From: Pantoea sp. At-9b
Lineage (GTDB): Bacteria; Pseudomonadota; Gammaproteobacteria; Enterobacterales; Enterobacteriaceae
Direction of reading: 5' to 3'
Length of the DNA stretch: 64,000 nt
Assembly (NCBI RefSeq): GCF_000175935.2
Contig: NC_014837.1
Coordinates: forward strand, 124,001-188,000
Shown: piece by piece, positions 1-9,997 of the stretch
How the letters are laid out: each line of letters starts with the position of its first letter
Position numbering within the stretch: position 1 is the first letter of the stretch
Notes under the pieces: model-generated
Seen by the model: only the letters and a program-made list of their open reading frames with translations
Databases searched by the model: none
What the model was told of the DNA's origin: nothing
Position numbers and translations under genes: made by a program

Positions 1-1
1 A

Positions 2-256
2 CCGGTTGAAGCGCCTGTCGCACCGGTCGTGGCACCTGAGCCGGTGGTAGCAGCAGCCCCCGCGCCGGTGGCGACACCGGTTGTGGCGGCTCCGACCCCA
101 ACCCCTTCATTTGCTCCACCTGTCGCACCGGTTCCACCCGCAGCGGCACCGTCACGCTTTGGCGCATTATTCCGTTCAAGGCCGGCTGAGCCTGTGACCC
201 TGTCGAAAGAGACATTACTGAAACCGTTACTGGAGAAGATTGCGCTATGCCGTTAG
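2..256 (+). CDS. bcsO: BcsO-like proline/alanine-rich protein, C-terminal part (5' end outside window)
   Basis: The reading frame is open from the left edge, so only the last 84 codons or so are visible. The visible part is dominated by Pro, Ala and Val (repeated APVA/PVVAAP and PTPTP runs) up to about position 155. It then changes to a short ordered tail containing SRFGALFRSRP and a likely helix (LSKETLLKPLLEKIAL). The stop overlaps the start of bcsQ by 10 bases, so it is translationally coupled to the cellulose operon. A proline-rich BcsO protein immediately upstream of bcsQ is known in gammaproteobacterial type I cellulose operons, and that position is the main basis for the name. Its molecular role is not evident from sequence. 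A similar TP-rich stretch occurs in the downstream BcsB. Confidence 0.6.
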   Translation, partial: PVEAPVAPVVAPEPVVAAAPAPVATPVVAAPTPTPSFAPPVAPVPPAAAPSRFGALFRSRPAEPVTLSKETLLKPLLEKIALCR

Positions 257-1047
257 TTTGTGTGTGCTCGCCTAAAGGGGGAGTAGGGAAGACCACAATG
301 GCAGCCAACCTGGCCTGGAGTCTGGCCCGCGCAGGCAGCAAAGTTTTGGCAATTGATTTTGACGTACAAAATGCGCTGCGCCTGCATTTTGGTGTTCCGC
401 TGCATGATGGTCGCGGTTTTGTGGCGCGTTCGGAAGAACAGGCCGACTGGAGCCAGTCCATTCTCACCACCGGCGGCAATATTTTTGTCATGCCTTATGG
501 TGATGTCACTGAGCAACAGCGCGAACGTTTTGAAGAGAACCTGAGTAAAGATCCGCATTTCCTGAAGCGGGGTCTGGATACGGTGCTGAATTATCCCGGT
601 CTGGTGATTATTGCCGATTTTCCGCCAGGGCCAGGCCCGGCATTAAAGGCAATGACGGCACTTGCCGATATGCATTTAGTGGTGATGCTGGCCGATACCG
701 CGTCTGTTTCGCTGCTGCCACAGATTGAAAACGACCGCATGATAGGTCAGCCACTGAATAATAAACGTGGACACTATTTTGTACTCAACCAGAGCGATAA
801 CCGCCGCAATATCAGCCGTGATGTCACCGCTTTTATGCAGCAGCGTCTGGGGGACAATTTATTGGGTGTGGTGCACCGGGATGAAAGCGTCGCGGAAGCC
901 AATGCGTCTCAGCAATCTGTTTTTGATTTCAGCCCTGCATCTGCGGCAGCGTTTGATATTGAGCTGGTTGCCAAGCGAGTCTCCAATATTCTGAATATCA
1001 CCGTGGGCAACGGTGAAGTTCAGGCGCCCATCCGCAGTCATTATTAA
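247..1047 (+). CDS. bcsQ: BcsQ, MinD/ParA-like ATPase of the type I cellulose operon
   Basis: A 266-aa SIMIBI-class P-loop ATPase that starts almost immediately with a full deviant Walker A motif, KGGVGKTT (residues 10-17, with the signature Lys10 and Lys15). IDFDVQNAL follows (Walker A' region), then a DFPPGPG switch-like loop near residue 125. BcsQ family proteins are linked to polar placement or assembly of the cellulose synthase and sit in the cytoplasm at the inner membrane. The ATG overlaps the end of the bcsO-like gene by 10 bases, and bcsA follows after a 52-base gap. Unlike the second BcsQ of this window (20199-20930), it keeps every residue needed for nucleotide binding. Confidence 0.93.
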   Translation: MPLVCVCSPKGGVGKTTMAANLAWSLARAGSKVLAIDFDVQNALRLHFGVPLHDGRGFVARSEEQADWSQSILTTGGNIFVMPYGDVTEQQRERFEENLSKDPHFLKRGLDTVLNYPGLVIIADFPPGPGPALKAMTALADMHLVVMLADTASVSLLPQIENDRMIGQPLNNKRGHYFVLNQSDNRRNISRDVTAFMQQRLGDNLLGVVHRDESVAEANASQQSVFDFSPASAAAFDIELVAKRVSNILNITVGNGEVQAPIRSHY

Positions 1048-1099
1048 TAGTCTGGTGTTGCCGGACCGAATAATAACAACACAGCTCCGCAGGTGAATC

Positions 1100-3205
1100 A
1101 TGAGTAAACTCGCGTTTTACCTGCTGCTGCTGGTGCTTGCACCGGTCGCAGCGGTAATCATCATTACGCCGATGGATAGCCAGAAACAATATATCTTTGG
1201 CTTAATCAGCATCGGAATGCTGTTTTTAATGGGCTTAAGCAAAAGCCGTAAAATAACGGTGGTGATGGTCATCCTCTCCGCCCTGATGTCGACCCGCTAT
1301 ATCTGGTGGCGCACCACGGAAACGTTGCAGTTTAATTCCGAAATTGAAGCCATTCTCGGAATCGGCTTATATCTGGCGGAACTGTACGTCTGGCTGATCT
1401 TAATTCTGGGCTTCCTGCAAACCACCTGGCCATTAAAACGCACCATTGAACCGCTGCCGGACGATACCAGCCTGTGGCCGACGGTCGATGTGTATGTGCC
1501 TTCCTATAACGAAAGCCTGGACGTGGTACGCGATACCGTCCTGGCGGCGCAGTGTATTGATTATCCGCGCGACAAGCTGAAAATCTACTTGCTGGATGAC
1601 GGCAAGCGCAGCGAGTTTGCTATGTTTGCCGCTGATGTCGGTGTCGGTTATATCACCCGTGATGACAACCGCCATGCGAAAGCCGGTAACCTCAACCATG
1701 CGATGAAAATCACCAAAGGTGAGCTGATTTGCGTGTTCGACTGTGACCACGTGGCGACCCGTACCTTCCTGCAAGCGACGGTTGGCCCGTTCCTGAAAGA
1801 TCCGAAACTGGCGCTGTTACAGACGCCGCACTACTTCTACTCGCCAGACCCGTTCGAACGTAACCTGCGCGCTGCGCGCAGCATCCCGAACGAAGGTTCG
1901 CTGTTCTACGGCCCGGTGCAGCAAGGTAACGATAACTGGAACGCCACCTTCTTCTGTGGCTCCTGTGCGGTGATTCGTCGTAGTGCGCTGGAGGAGATTG
2001 GCGGGTTTGCGGTGGAAACCGTTACCGAAGATGCTCACACCGCGCTGAAAATGCAGCGTCTTGGCTGGGGCTCTGCCTTCCTGTCGATTCCGCTGGCCGC
2101 CGGTCTGGCGACTGAACGTCTGGGCCTGCACGTCATTCAGCGTACCCGCTGGGCGCGTGGCATGACGCAGATTTTCCGTGTTGATAACCCGCTGTTTGGC
2201 CGTGGGCTAAAGTGGCAACAACGTTTGTGTTACCTCAACGCGATGTTGCACTTTCAGTTTGGTCTGCCGCGTGTGGCGTTCCTGACGGCACCGCTGGCGT
2301 ACCTGCTGTTTAACCTCAACATCATTCATTCGTCGGCATCGTTGATCTTCGCCTACGTGCTGCCGCACCTGGTGATGTCGCTGTACGTCAACTCACGCAT
2401 GAATGGCCGTTTCCGTTACACCTTCTGGGGTGAGATTTATGAAACGGTGATGTGTTTCCACCTGGTGATCCCGACCATTCTGACCATGTTTTCGCCGAAA
2501 CACGGCAAGTTCAACGTGACAGATAAAGGTGGGGTACTGGATCAGGGCTTCTTCGATTTCCACATCGTGCGTCCGCATGTGATTGTGGCGGCGCTGCTGA
2601 CCATCGGCATCGTGGCGGGTGTGGTGCGCGCCACCATGCATGACTATTTTGGCGTAGACCCTTACGTTATTGCCCTCAACGTCGGTTGGGCGGTATTTAG
2701 CCTGATTATCCTGATGGCGGCGATTGCCGTGGCGCGCGAAACCAAGCAGGTGCGTAAAACCATCCGTATTGAAGTGCAGATTCCGGCGATTATTCATTAC
2801 GCCAGCGGCATCTCATCGCGCACCATGACCAGCGACCTGTCGATGGGGGGAGCGCAACTCGACGCACCGGATGGCCGTCATGAGTACGATGAAATCGAAG
2901 AGATCGATCTGCTGCTGAAATCGGGTGCCATCACCATTCCGGTGAGCAAAATCTCCGGCGATGACGAAACCATTCGTCTGCGTTTCGAAGCCATGCCGCT
3001 GTCGCGTCGCCGCGAGCTGGTGCGCGTGGTGTTGGCGCGTGCCGATGCCTGGATTCAGCCGCAGTACAAGCAGGATAACCCGTTGTTGTCGCTGGGCACC
3101 ATTGTGCGCACCGTCTTCGAGCTGTTCTGGCTGACATGGAAAGATCGTCGTAATAAAGGCAAGCAAGATGCTCAGCCTGCCGTCAAAGAGGACAGCGCCG
3201 CATGA
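1100..3205 (+). CDS. bcsA: Cellulose synthase catalytic subunit BcsA (type I operon)
   Basis: A 701-aa inner-membrane GT2 glycosyltransferase that polymerises UDP-glucose into beta-1,4-glucan and extrudes it through its own channel. Visible catalytic motifs are DD at 166-167 (LLDDG), the DxD motif FDCDH at 214-216, TED at 309-311 and QRTRW at 347-351. Transmembrane segments lie at the N terminus (two pairs before residue 115) and after residue 370. A C-terminal PilZ domain begins near residue 552 with RKTIR (RxxxR) followed by DLSMGG (579-584), the signature for cyclic-di-GMP binding. The protein lacks the extra N-terminal 150 residues or so of the E. coli-type enzyme at 17593-20202. The ATG has an AGGTGA Shine-Dalgarno. 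Its stop overlaps the bcsB start (ATGA). Confidence 0.97.
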   Translation: MSKLAFYLLLLVLAPVAAVIIITPMDSQKQYIFGLISIGMLFLMGLSKSRKITVVMVILSALMSTRYIWWRTTETLQFNSEIEAILGIGLYLAELYVWLILILGFLQTTWPLKRTIEPLPDDTSLWPTVDVYVPSYNESLDVVRDTVLAAQCIDYPRDKLKIYLLDDGKRSEFAMFAADVGVGYITRDDNRHAKAGNLNHAMKITKGELICVFDCDHVATRTFLQATVGPFLKDPKLALLQTPHYFYSPDPFERNLRAARSIPNEGSLFYGPVQQGNDNWNATFFCGSCAVIRRSALEEIGGFAVETVTEDAHTALKMQRLGWGSAFLSIPLAAGLATERLGLHVIQRTRWARGMTQIFRVDNPLFGRGLKWQQRLCYLNAMLHFQFGLPRVAFLTAPLAYLLFNLNIIHSSASLIFAYVLPHLVMSLYVNSRMNGRFRYTFWGEIYETVMCFHLVIPTILTMFSPKHGKFNVTDKGGVLDQGFFDFHIVRPHVIVAALLTIGIVAGVVRATMHDYFGVDPYVIALNVGWAVFSLIILMAAIAVARETKQVRKTIRIEVQIPAIIHYASGISSRTMTSDLSMGGAQLDAPDGRHEYDEIEEIDLLLKSGAITIPVSKISGDDETIRLRFEAMPLSRRRELVRVVLARADAWIQPQYKQDNPLLSLGTIVRTVFELFWLTWKDRRNKGKQDAQPAVKEDSAA

Positions 3206-5727
3206 AGAATTTGACGCAAACGTTGCTGGCGAGTTCGCTGGCAACCGCGCTGTTGCTCGTGCCCGCCTGGGCGGAAACGCCCGCGACAGTGACGCAGGAC
3301 AGCTCCGCGCTGGGACAGGTCCCGCCGCCACAGGGGCTGGATACCAATGCTGACGCACAACTGAAAGAAGCGGCAGGCAGCACGCCTTATACACCAGCAG
3401 AAACCACCCCTGCGGCCAGTGTGCCTGCTGAAAGCGCTCCCGCAGTGGAAAATGATGCGCCCGCCGCTGCCAGCGAGGCTCCGGCACCTGAGATGGTGTT
3501 GCCGACACCGACACCGACACCGATACCGACCCCGGTGCCAACACCGGTGGTCGCTGCGCCGCTCAATCAGCCGGTCAGCACCGTGATTTCGGTGGCACAG
3601 ATGGGCCAGAAGCAGGGCATCGTGTTAACCGGCGGTCAGCTCCAGTCCGGTATCGTGTTTACGCTGCCGGGTGATGAGGTGATCACCAATGCGCGCCTGA
3701 ACCTGTCGCTACGTGTTTCTGCCGCGCTGGCGTCGCGTAATACTTCGCTGCAATTGATGCTCAACGGCCAGCCGCTGGGTACGCTGCCGCTCGGTTCTAC
3801 CGACAGCGATACCAGCGATTATCAGCTGGATATTCCGGCAGCGATGGTGGTTGCCAGTAACAACCTGAGCTTTAAAATCAACGATGCCGACAAGTTGTTG
3901 TGTGAAAAAGAGAGCGCGCAGCAATATCAGGTGACGATCCTGCCGAAAACCACGCTGAGCATGGAAGGTCAGCAGCTGAACATCGGTACCAGCCTGCGTA
4001 ACTTCCCGCGTCCGTTTCTCGATCCATTACGCATGACCCCGGCCAGCGTCACCATTGGTTTTGCGTCAAACGTGACGCCGGATACCGTTAGCGCCGCAGC
4101 GTTGGTGGCGTCCTGGCTGGGGATTCAGTCAGACTACCGTGGTATCCGTTTCCCGGTGGTGCGTGGCGATCTGCCGGAGCACAACGGTATTCTGTTCGGC
4201 CATCCTGGCGATAAAATTGGTACCCTGACCTTCCCGGCGGCCAACGGCCCGACGTTGCAGATGGTCGATAACCCGATTAACCCGGTGTATAAACTGCTGC
4301 TGGTGAGCGGTGCTGATGATGCGCAACTGCGTCAGGCGGCCAATCGTCTGACCACGCAGCCGCTGACCACCGATGCCAGCAACCTGAACGTGCAGCCGCA
4401 GCCGATTGCGCTGCGTAAGCCGTATGACGCACCACGCTGGATTAACACCAGCCGTCCGGTACGTCTGAGCGAGCTGCTGCGTAAAGATCAAAGCCTGACC
4501 ACCACCGGCATCTGGCACGATGCGTTGAGCGTGAACTTCCGCGCAGCACCGGATCTGTTTATGTGGGATGGCGACACCATTCCGGTCAACCTGCATTACC
4601 GTTTCCCGTCTGAGAGCTGGATTGACGAGAACAACTCGTTCCTTAACGTAATGCTGAACGGCACCTTCCTGCGTAACCTGACGGTTAATAAAGTCGGTTT
4701 GCTGGAAAGCGCATGGCACCGTCTGGGCGGCGACGCGCGTCAGGAAAATTACACCCTGAAGCTCGATCCCTATCTGATTTACGGTGATAACCAGCTGGCG
4801 CTCTACTTCAACATCAAGCCGAAAGCCGATGCACCTTGCGGCGTGTTGCTGAACAACAACATCAAGAGCCGCATTGAGGATGACTCGTCAATCGACCTGA
4901 GCCATACGCGTCATTTCACCATGCTGCCGAACCTGTCGTACTTCGTCGGGGCTTCCTTCCCGTTCACCCGTCTGGCTGATTTCTCGCAGACGGCGCTGGT
5001 GTTGCCGGAAAAACCGAGCGATGCCGAGATCTCCACATTGCTGGATATGGCCGCGCGTGCCGGTAATGCCACGGGCGTACCGCTGGCGCAAAACCAGGTG
5101 CTGTTCGGCATGCCAAATGGCGGCACCAACCTGGCGCGCCTGGAGCAGAGCGACCTGCTGGCCGTCAGTACCACGCAAAACAGCGCCTTTAATCAGGCGA
5201 TGCTGGCGGGCACACCGTATGAAACCAGCGGTAATACGCTGGGCGTGAAAGATCCGACGACCTGGGACAAGCTGCGCGGCTGGCTGACCGGCGACTGGTA
5301 TCGGCAACAGCTGGATGCCGATCGTTACTTCTCCTCCAACGAGGCGTGGCGCGGTTTTGTCAGCTATCGCTCACCGTGGAACCCGGATCGCCTGGTGGTG
5401 ATGACGGTAGCAACCAGCGATGACCAGTTGCTGCGTCTGCACAACGATTTGAACTCAGCACGTATCAACGCCGGTATTCGTGGCGATACCGCCATCATCA
5501 CTGATGAAAACGGTATCCGCAGCTTCCGCGTCGGGCCGCAGTTCCCGAGCGGTGAAATGCCCTGGTACATGATGGTGGTGTGGTATGCCAACCAGCACTC
5601 GGTGCTGATGGCGTTGGCCGCATTGCTGGTTTCAGCACTGGTGGGCAGTGGCGCGTGGGTGATGCTGAGACGTCATGCATGGCGTCGTCTCAACCCGCAA
5701 GGTGATAGCAAGCCCGGCAAGAAGTAA
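3202..5727 (+). CDS. bcsB: Cellulose synthase periplasmic subunit BcsB (type I operon)
   Basis: An 841-aa periplasmic partner of BcsA, anchored by one C-terminal transmembrane helix (about residues 805-830, followed by a basic RRHAWRRL tail). An N-terminal signal peptide is clear (MKNLTQTLL...VPAWAE). After it comes an unusually long low-complexity Ala/Pro segment (roughly residues 50-120), including a TP-dipeptide run encoded around 3499-3545. The conserved BcsB carbohydrate-binding and flavodoxin-like region follows (VISVAQMGQKQGIVLTGG onward). BcsB guides the glucan across the periplasm, and its membrane helix is required for BcsA activity. It starts within the bcsA stop (4-base overlap). 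It is longer than the second BcsB (767 aa), mainly because of the low-complexity insert. Confidence 0.96.
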   Translation: MKNLTQTLLASSLATALLLVPAWAETPATVTQDSSALGQVPPPQGLDTNADAQLKEAAGSTPYTPAETTPAASVPAESAPAVENDAPAAASEAPAPEMVLPTPTPTPIPTPVPTPVVAAPLNQPVSTVISVAQMGQKQGIVLTGGQLQSGIVFTLPGDEVITNARLNLSLRVSAALASRNTSLQLMLNGQPLGTLPLGSTDSDTSDYQLDIPAAMVVASNNLSFKINDADKLLCEKESAQQYQVTILPKTTLSMEGQQLNIGTSLRNFPRPFLDPLRMTPASVTIGFASNVTPDTVSAAALVASWLGIQSDYRGIRFPVVRGDLPEHNGILFGHPGDKIGTLTFPAANGPTLQMVDNPINPVYKLLLVSGADDAQLRQAANRLTTQPLTTDASNLNVQPQPIALRKPYDAPRWINTSRPVRLSELLRKDQSLTTTGIWHDALSVNFRAAPDLFMWDGDTIPVNLHYRFPSESWIDENNSFLNVMLNGTFLRNLTVNKVGLLESAWHRLGGDARQENYTLKLDPYLIYGDNQLALYFNIKPKADAPCGVLLNNNIKSRIEDDSSIDLSHTRHFTMLPNLSYFVGASFPFTRLADFSQTALVLPEKPSDAEISTLLDMAARAGNATGVPLAQNQVLFGMPNGGTNLARLEQSDLLAVSTTQNSAFNQAMLAGTPYETSGNTLGVKDPTTWDKLRGWLTGDWYRQQLDADRYFSSNEAWRGFVSYRSPWNPDRLVVMTVATSDDQLLRLHNDLNSARINAGIRGDTAIITDENGIRSFRVGPQFPSGEMPWYMMVVWYANQHSVLMALAALLVSALVGSGAWVMLRRHAWRRLNPQGDSKPGKK

Positions 5728-5738
5728 GGATAAAAATA

Positions 5739-8700
5739 ATGAAAAAACATCTGTTAAGCGCCGGTATTCGCCATGCCCTGATTCTGGGTGGGGCACTGAC
5801 ATTCTCGCAGCCGCTGCTGGCGGCTGAGAGCACGAATCCTGCGTTACAGGCGCTGTTCGATCAGGCGGCTTACTGGCATCAGAAAGCGCATGACGATTTA
5901 GCCCAGGCTTCGCTGCAAAAAGTGCTGATGGTGGAACCGAATAACACCCAGGCGCTGTACCTGCTGGCGCTGTATGCCCAGCAGAGCGGCGATAACGTGG
6001 CTGCCTCGCAATGGCGCGCCCGCCTGAGTCAGGTGTCGCCCAATGATTCGCATCTGACTGAGCTGGATAACGCGCGTCAGCTGCAAAGCATTCCGCAATC
6101 GCAGTTATCACTGGCGCGCCAGCAGGCACGCAGCGGCAACATCGCGGCGGCGCTGCAAACCTGGCGCAATACCTTTAGCGGCAATGAACCACCGCCGAGT
6201 GTTGCGGCTGAATATTACCTGACCATGGCCGGTGACCGCGCCATGCTGCCGCAGGCGGTTGAAGCGTTGCGTCAGTTCTCTGCGGAGCATCCGCAGGATA
6301 CCGGTGCCAAACTGGCGCTGGGCAAAGCCATGACTTACCAGGAATCGACCCGTCGTGAAGGTATCGATTTGCTGGCGACGATGGCTGATGGCAACAAAGA
6401 CGCTGACCGTTCACTGCGCCAGGCTCTGCTGTGGCTGGGGCCACAAGCCTCTGATGCATCGTTGTATCAAACCTGGCAGCAACGCCATCCGCAGGACAAT
6501 GCGGTGATAGATTATTACCGTAAAAATGTCGGTGGCGCGGAGAAAGGCGCGGGCTTCACCGCGCTGAATAGCGGGGATGTCAGCAGCGCCCAGAACAATT
6601 TCCAGAAAGTGTTGCAGGCCAACCCGCAGGATGCGGATGCGCTGGCCGGTATGGGGTATGTGGCACAACGCGCCGGACGCTATTCGGAAGCGGCTGATTA
6701 CCTGACGCGTGCTGCACAGTTGGGTGGCGATCAGAGCGCAGAACGCCAGAAACAGGCCGCCGATGCCCGTTTCTATGCGCAACTGGCGACCGCACAGCAA
6801 GCGCTGAAGAATGGTGACAGCGCTCAGGCGCTGGCGTTGAGCGAACCGCTGACCCAGGCCGAAGGCGAGAAAGGTACTTCCGCCAAACTGTTCCGTGCCG
6901 ATGTGTTGCGTCGCACCAATCAACTGCCGCAGGCAGAGCAAACTTACCGTGCGATCCTGCAAAGCGACCCGGATAACCGTAACGCGAAAGAAGGGTTGTT
7001 TTACGTGCTGCGTCAGCAGAATCGCAGCGCCGAAGCCAATACCCTGCTGGCCTCACTGCCGGACAGCGTGCGCCAAAGCGTGGCACCACGCGGCAGCAGC
7101 ACCGATCCCATCCGTCAGCAGGCGAAGCGTGAGCTGGCGGCAGGTAACAACACGGCGGCGATTGCCACCCTGCAACAGGGCATCGCGCGTAACCCTAACG
7201 ATGGCTGGCTGCGTCTCGATCTGGCGCGCATCTACCGTAGCCAGGGCGATAGCATGATGGCGGCGAATATCATGCAGCCGGCGATGCGTACCGGTGCCAG
7301 CACCAATGAACTCTACGCCGGTGCGTTGAACGCCAGCGAAAGCGGGGCGTGGCAACAGGCCAGCCTGCTGCTGGCGCGCATTCCCAACAGCAGCAAAAGC
7401 AGCGATATGCGCGAGCTGGCGCAACGTGTGAACTTTAACCTGCAAATGAACACCGCCGATCAGTATCTGGCGCAGGGGTCGAATGCGGCGGCGGCGAATA
7501 CGCTGCGCGCGCTGGCGTCGAATCCGCCGTCGAACCCGGTGGATGCCGGTAACCTGGCGCAGAAACTGGCGAAAGCCGGGGATCTCACCACCGCCGTCTC
7601 GGTGGTGCGCAGCAATATGCAGCGCGGTGTGCAGGGTAACGCCGGGGATTACGCTGCGCAGGTGGCGGTACTCAACCAGGCCGGTTTGACCACCGAAGCG
7701 CAGAGCTTCCTCAGCAGCCCGGAGTTGCAGGCACGCAGCACGCCAACTCAGCTGGCAGGGATTCGCAACGGCTACGTTATCAACGAAGTGGATCGCCTGC
7801 GTGAGCAGAAACAGTACGCTGCCGCGTATGACAAGCTGGTGGGCGCGCTGCAACACGATCCACAGAACCGCGATCTGATGTTCGCCATGGCGCGTCTGTA
7901 CCAGTCCGGCAAGATGAACAAAGAAGCGGGCGTGGTGTATGACTACCTGATGACGCAGGACACCCCGACTCAGGATGCGCGCGAAGGGGCGATCAACGTG
8001 GCGCTGGCGCAGAACGATGTGCAGCGAGCCAATACCCTGACGCGTGGCCTGCGTAATGAGCAAACGCCAGACCGTCTGCTGCTGCTGGCGCGGGTGGCGG
8101 AAGCCAACGGCGAGCACAGCCAGGCGATGAGTTATCTGCGCACCGCGCGCGGTCAGCTGATTGGCTTGCAGGGCGCACAAACCGGCAGCGTACCGACCGT
8201 GGGTGGTCTGGCGCTGGCGGATAACCCGTTTATCAACCGCAGCACCTCACCGGTCGGGCGGACGCCTTCCAGCTACGGTGCGGTGATGCCGTGGCAATCG
8301 GCACCGGATGCCACCAGCAGCGCCAGTGGTGTGACGCTGGCGAGCAATACCCCGGCAGTACAGCAAAGCCGTACTCTGAAGCAGATCGACGACATGATGG
8401 ACGATTTGCAGGAGAAAACCGGTACCTGGACCCAGGGGCAATTGCAGGTACGTGGACGTGATGGCGAATCGGGCCTGAGTAAGCTGACCGAAGCCAAAGC
8501 CCCGCTGACCTTCTCCACCGTGCCGTTCGGCGATTCGCGCTTTGACTTCACTATGACGCCGATTTCGCTGTCGGCGGGCAGTGCGGCAGGCGATGCCTGG
8601 CGTCGTTTCGGTACTAACTCACTGATTCAGGGTGCGGTGGTCGCGGCGGGCGATGCGGAAGTCACCGATGTGCCTTCTTCTTCGACCAATTCGCAGAAAG

Positions 8701-9542
8701 GCAACGGGGTTGAGCTGAACATGGCATTGCGTGGCGATAGCTACAAAATCGACCTGGGCAGTACGCCGCTCGGCCAGGATCTCAGCACCATGGTGGGTGG
8801 CATCCAGTGGTCGCCGAAGCTGACGGACTTCCTGACGTTGATCCTGACCGGTGAACGTCGTGCGGTGACGGACAGCCTGCTGTCGTATGTCGGCGCAGAA
8901 GACAGCGCCAGCGGTAAGAAATGGGGCCAGGTGACGAAAAACGGCGGTAACGCACTGCTGAGCTATGACGACGGTGACGCCGGTTTCTATGTCGGCGGCG
9001 GGGCGTATAGCTATATCGGTGAGAACGTGGCCAGCAACAACAGCGTGCAGGCCACCGCGGGTGCTTATGTGCGTCCGTTCCATTACGACGATCGCGAACT
9101 GAAGGTGGGGATGAGCCTGTCGTGGATGGATTACTCGAAAAACCTCAGCTACTTCAGCTATGGTCAGGGTGGGTATTTCAGTCCGCAGAACTACGCGTCG
9201 ATCTCGTTCCCGGTCGATTTCTCGCGTACCTTTGATGACCTGAAGGTGAATATCGGCGGTGCAATCGGTTATCAAACCTATAGCCAGGATAAGAGCGCTT
9301 ACTTCCCGAACGATCCGTCATTGCAGTCGCAGTTGCAGGCGATGGCCGATGCGGGTTACGTCAAGAGCGCCTACTACGATGGCGACAGCAAAAACGGCAT
9401 TGGCTATAACCTGCATGCCGGGGCGGATTACAAGATCAATAAAGATCTTACCCTGGGTGGTCAGTTAGGCTATGACACCTTCGGTGATTACAACGAGACC
9501 ACCGCGAATCTGTACTTCCGTTACATGTTCGGAGACAACTAA
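5739..9542 (+). CDS. bcsC: Cellulose export outer-membrane protein BcsC (type I operon)
   Basis: A 1267-aa protein with a signal peptide (MKKHLLSAGIRHAL...LLAAES). A very long series of TPR helices spans about residues 30-830, for example LLALYAQQSGDNVAASQWRA and DADALAGMGYVAQRAGRYSEAA. The C-terminal 330 residues or so form a 16-strand-type outer-membrane beta-barrel (FTMTPISLSAG, GVELNMALRGDSYKIDLGSTPLG, ending NLYFRYMFGDN with an aromatic-rich last strand). The TPR scaffold spans the periplasm and the barrel is the exit pore for cellulose. There is an 11-base gap to bcsB. The stop overlaps bcsD by one base (TAATG). It is clearly homologous to the second BcsC (11796-15287) but much diverged. 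Confidence 0.96.
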   Translation: MKKHLLSAGIRHALILGGALTFSQPLLAAESTNPALQALFDQAAYWHQKAHDDLAQASLQKVLMVEPNNTQALYLLALYAQQSGDNVAASQWRARLSQVSPNDSHLTELDNARQLQSIPQSQLSLARQQARSGNIAAALQTWRNTFSGNEPPPSVAAEYYLTMAGDRAMLPQAVEALRQFSAEHPQDTGAKLALGKAMTYQESTRREGIDLLATMADGNKDADRSLRQALLWLGPQASDASLYQTWQQRHPQDNAVIDYYRKNVGGAEKGAGFTALNSGDVSSAQNNFQKVLQANPQDADALAGMGYVAQRAGRYSEAADYLTRAAQLGGDQSAERQKQAADARFYAQLATAQQALKNGDSAQALALSEPLTQAEGEKGTSAKLFRADVLRRTNQLPQAEQTYRAILQSDPDNRNAKEGLFYVLRQQNRSAEANTLLASLPDSVRQSVAPRGSSTDPIRQQAKRELAAGNNTAAIATLQQGIARNPNDGWLRLDLARIYRSQGDSMMAANIMQPAMRTGASTNELYAGALNASESGAWQQASLLLARIPNSSKSSDMRELAQRVNFNLQMNTADQYLAQGSNAAAANTLRALASNPPSNPVDAGNLAQKLAKAGDLTTAVSVVRSNMQRGVQGNAGDYAAQVAVLNQAGLTTEAQSFLSSPELQARSTPTQLAGIRNGYVINEVDRLREQKQYAAAYDKLVGALQHDPQNRDLMFAMARLYQSGKMNKEAGVVYDYLMTQDTPTQDAREGAINVALAQNDVQRANTLTRGLRNEQTPDRLLLLARVAEANGEHSQAMSYLRTARGQLIGLQGAQTGSVPTVGGLALADNPFINRSTSPVGRTPSSYGAVMPWQSAPDATSSASGVTLASNTPAVQQSRTLKQIDDMMDDLQEKTGTWTQGQLQVRGRDGESGLSKLTEAKAPLTFSTVPFGDSRFDFTMTPISLSAGSAAGDAWRRFGTNSLIQGAVVAAGDAEVTDVPSSSTNSQKGNGVELNMALRGDSYKIDLGSTPLGQDLSTMVGGIQWSPKLTDFLTLILTGERRAVTDSLLSYVGAEDSASGKKWGQVTKNGGNALLSYDDGDAGFYVGGGAYSYIGENVASNNSVQATAGAYVRPFHYDDRELKVGMSLSWMDYSKNLSYFSYGQGGYFSPQNYASISFPVDFSRTFDDLKVNIGGAIGYQTYSQDKSAYFPNDPSLQSQLQAMADAGYVKSAYYDGDSKNGIGYNLHAGADYKINKDLTLGGQLGYDTFGDYNETTANLYFRYMFGDN

Positions 9543-9988
9543 TGAGTGAGCAATTGGCAGCCCGCGTCAACCATCCGCATCAGCCGGGCTGGTTTGATCT
9601 GGTCAGCGTGATGATTGAAGGCATGTTGGATAATGCCGGAGAGGAAGCGGAAGGTTTCCTCAACCAGGTGGGCGAATCGCTGGCAGCGCGCTATCCTTTG
9701 GCGGAGGCGCGCACCGTGCAAGATCTGGAGCGCGAAATCAATTTGCAGCTGGCGCGTTTTAGCTGGGGTTTTGCTCAGCTACAGCCGATGGAGAACGCCA
9801 TTCTGATTCAGCACCATGCGTTACCGGCTGGCGATAGCCAGGTGGATGCTGAACGCTGGCAGTTGGCCTTCAGCGCGGTGCTGGCCGGGGTCTATGCCCG
9901 CTGGCTTCAGGACCAGGGTGGCAGTGCCAAGGTTCCGCTTACGCTGGAAAAGCTCGACGGCAGCACGCTGCACTACCGATATCAATAG
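9542..9988 (+). CDS. bcsD: Cellulose synthase subunit BcsD
   Basis: A 148-aa protein without a signal peptide, in the size range of the BcsD/CesD family (about 155 aa). It is helix-rich with a conserved core (FLNQVGESLAARYPL, LQDLEREIN-like segment, FGFAQLQ-like GFAQLQPMENAILIQHHALP) and a C-terminal strand pair (LTLEKLDGSTLHYRY). In Komagataeibacter BcsD forms an octameric ring that helps align glucan chains into ordered cellulose, and its presence defines type I bcs operons. The start codon shares one base with the bcsC stop, and bcsZ begins 9 bases after the stop. E. coli-type operons lack this gene, and so does the second cluster of this window. Confidence 0.92.
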   Translation: MSEQLAARVNHPHQPGWFDLVSVMIEGMLDNAGEEAEGFLNQVGESLAARYPLAEARTVQDLEREINLQLARFSWGFAQLQPMENAILIQHHALPAGDSQVDAERWQLAFSAVLAGVYARWLQDQGGSAKVPLTLEKLDGSTLHYRYQ

Positions 9989-9997
9989 GAAGCTGAG

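Noticed and set aside
7053..8180. 375-codon frame antisense to bcsC
   Set aside because: Mirror frame of a GC-rich TPR gene; no ribosome site, His/Arg/Gln-rich translation without domain features.
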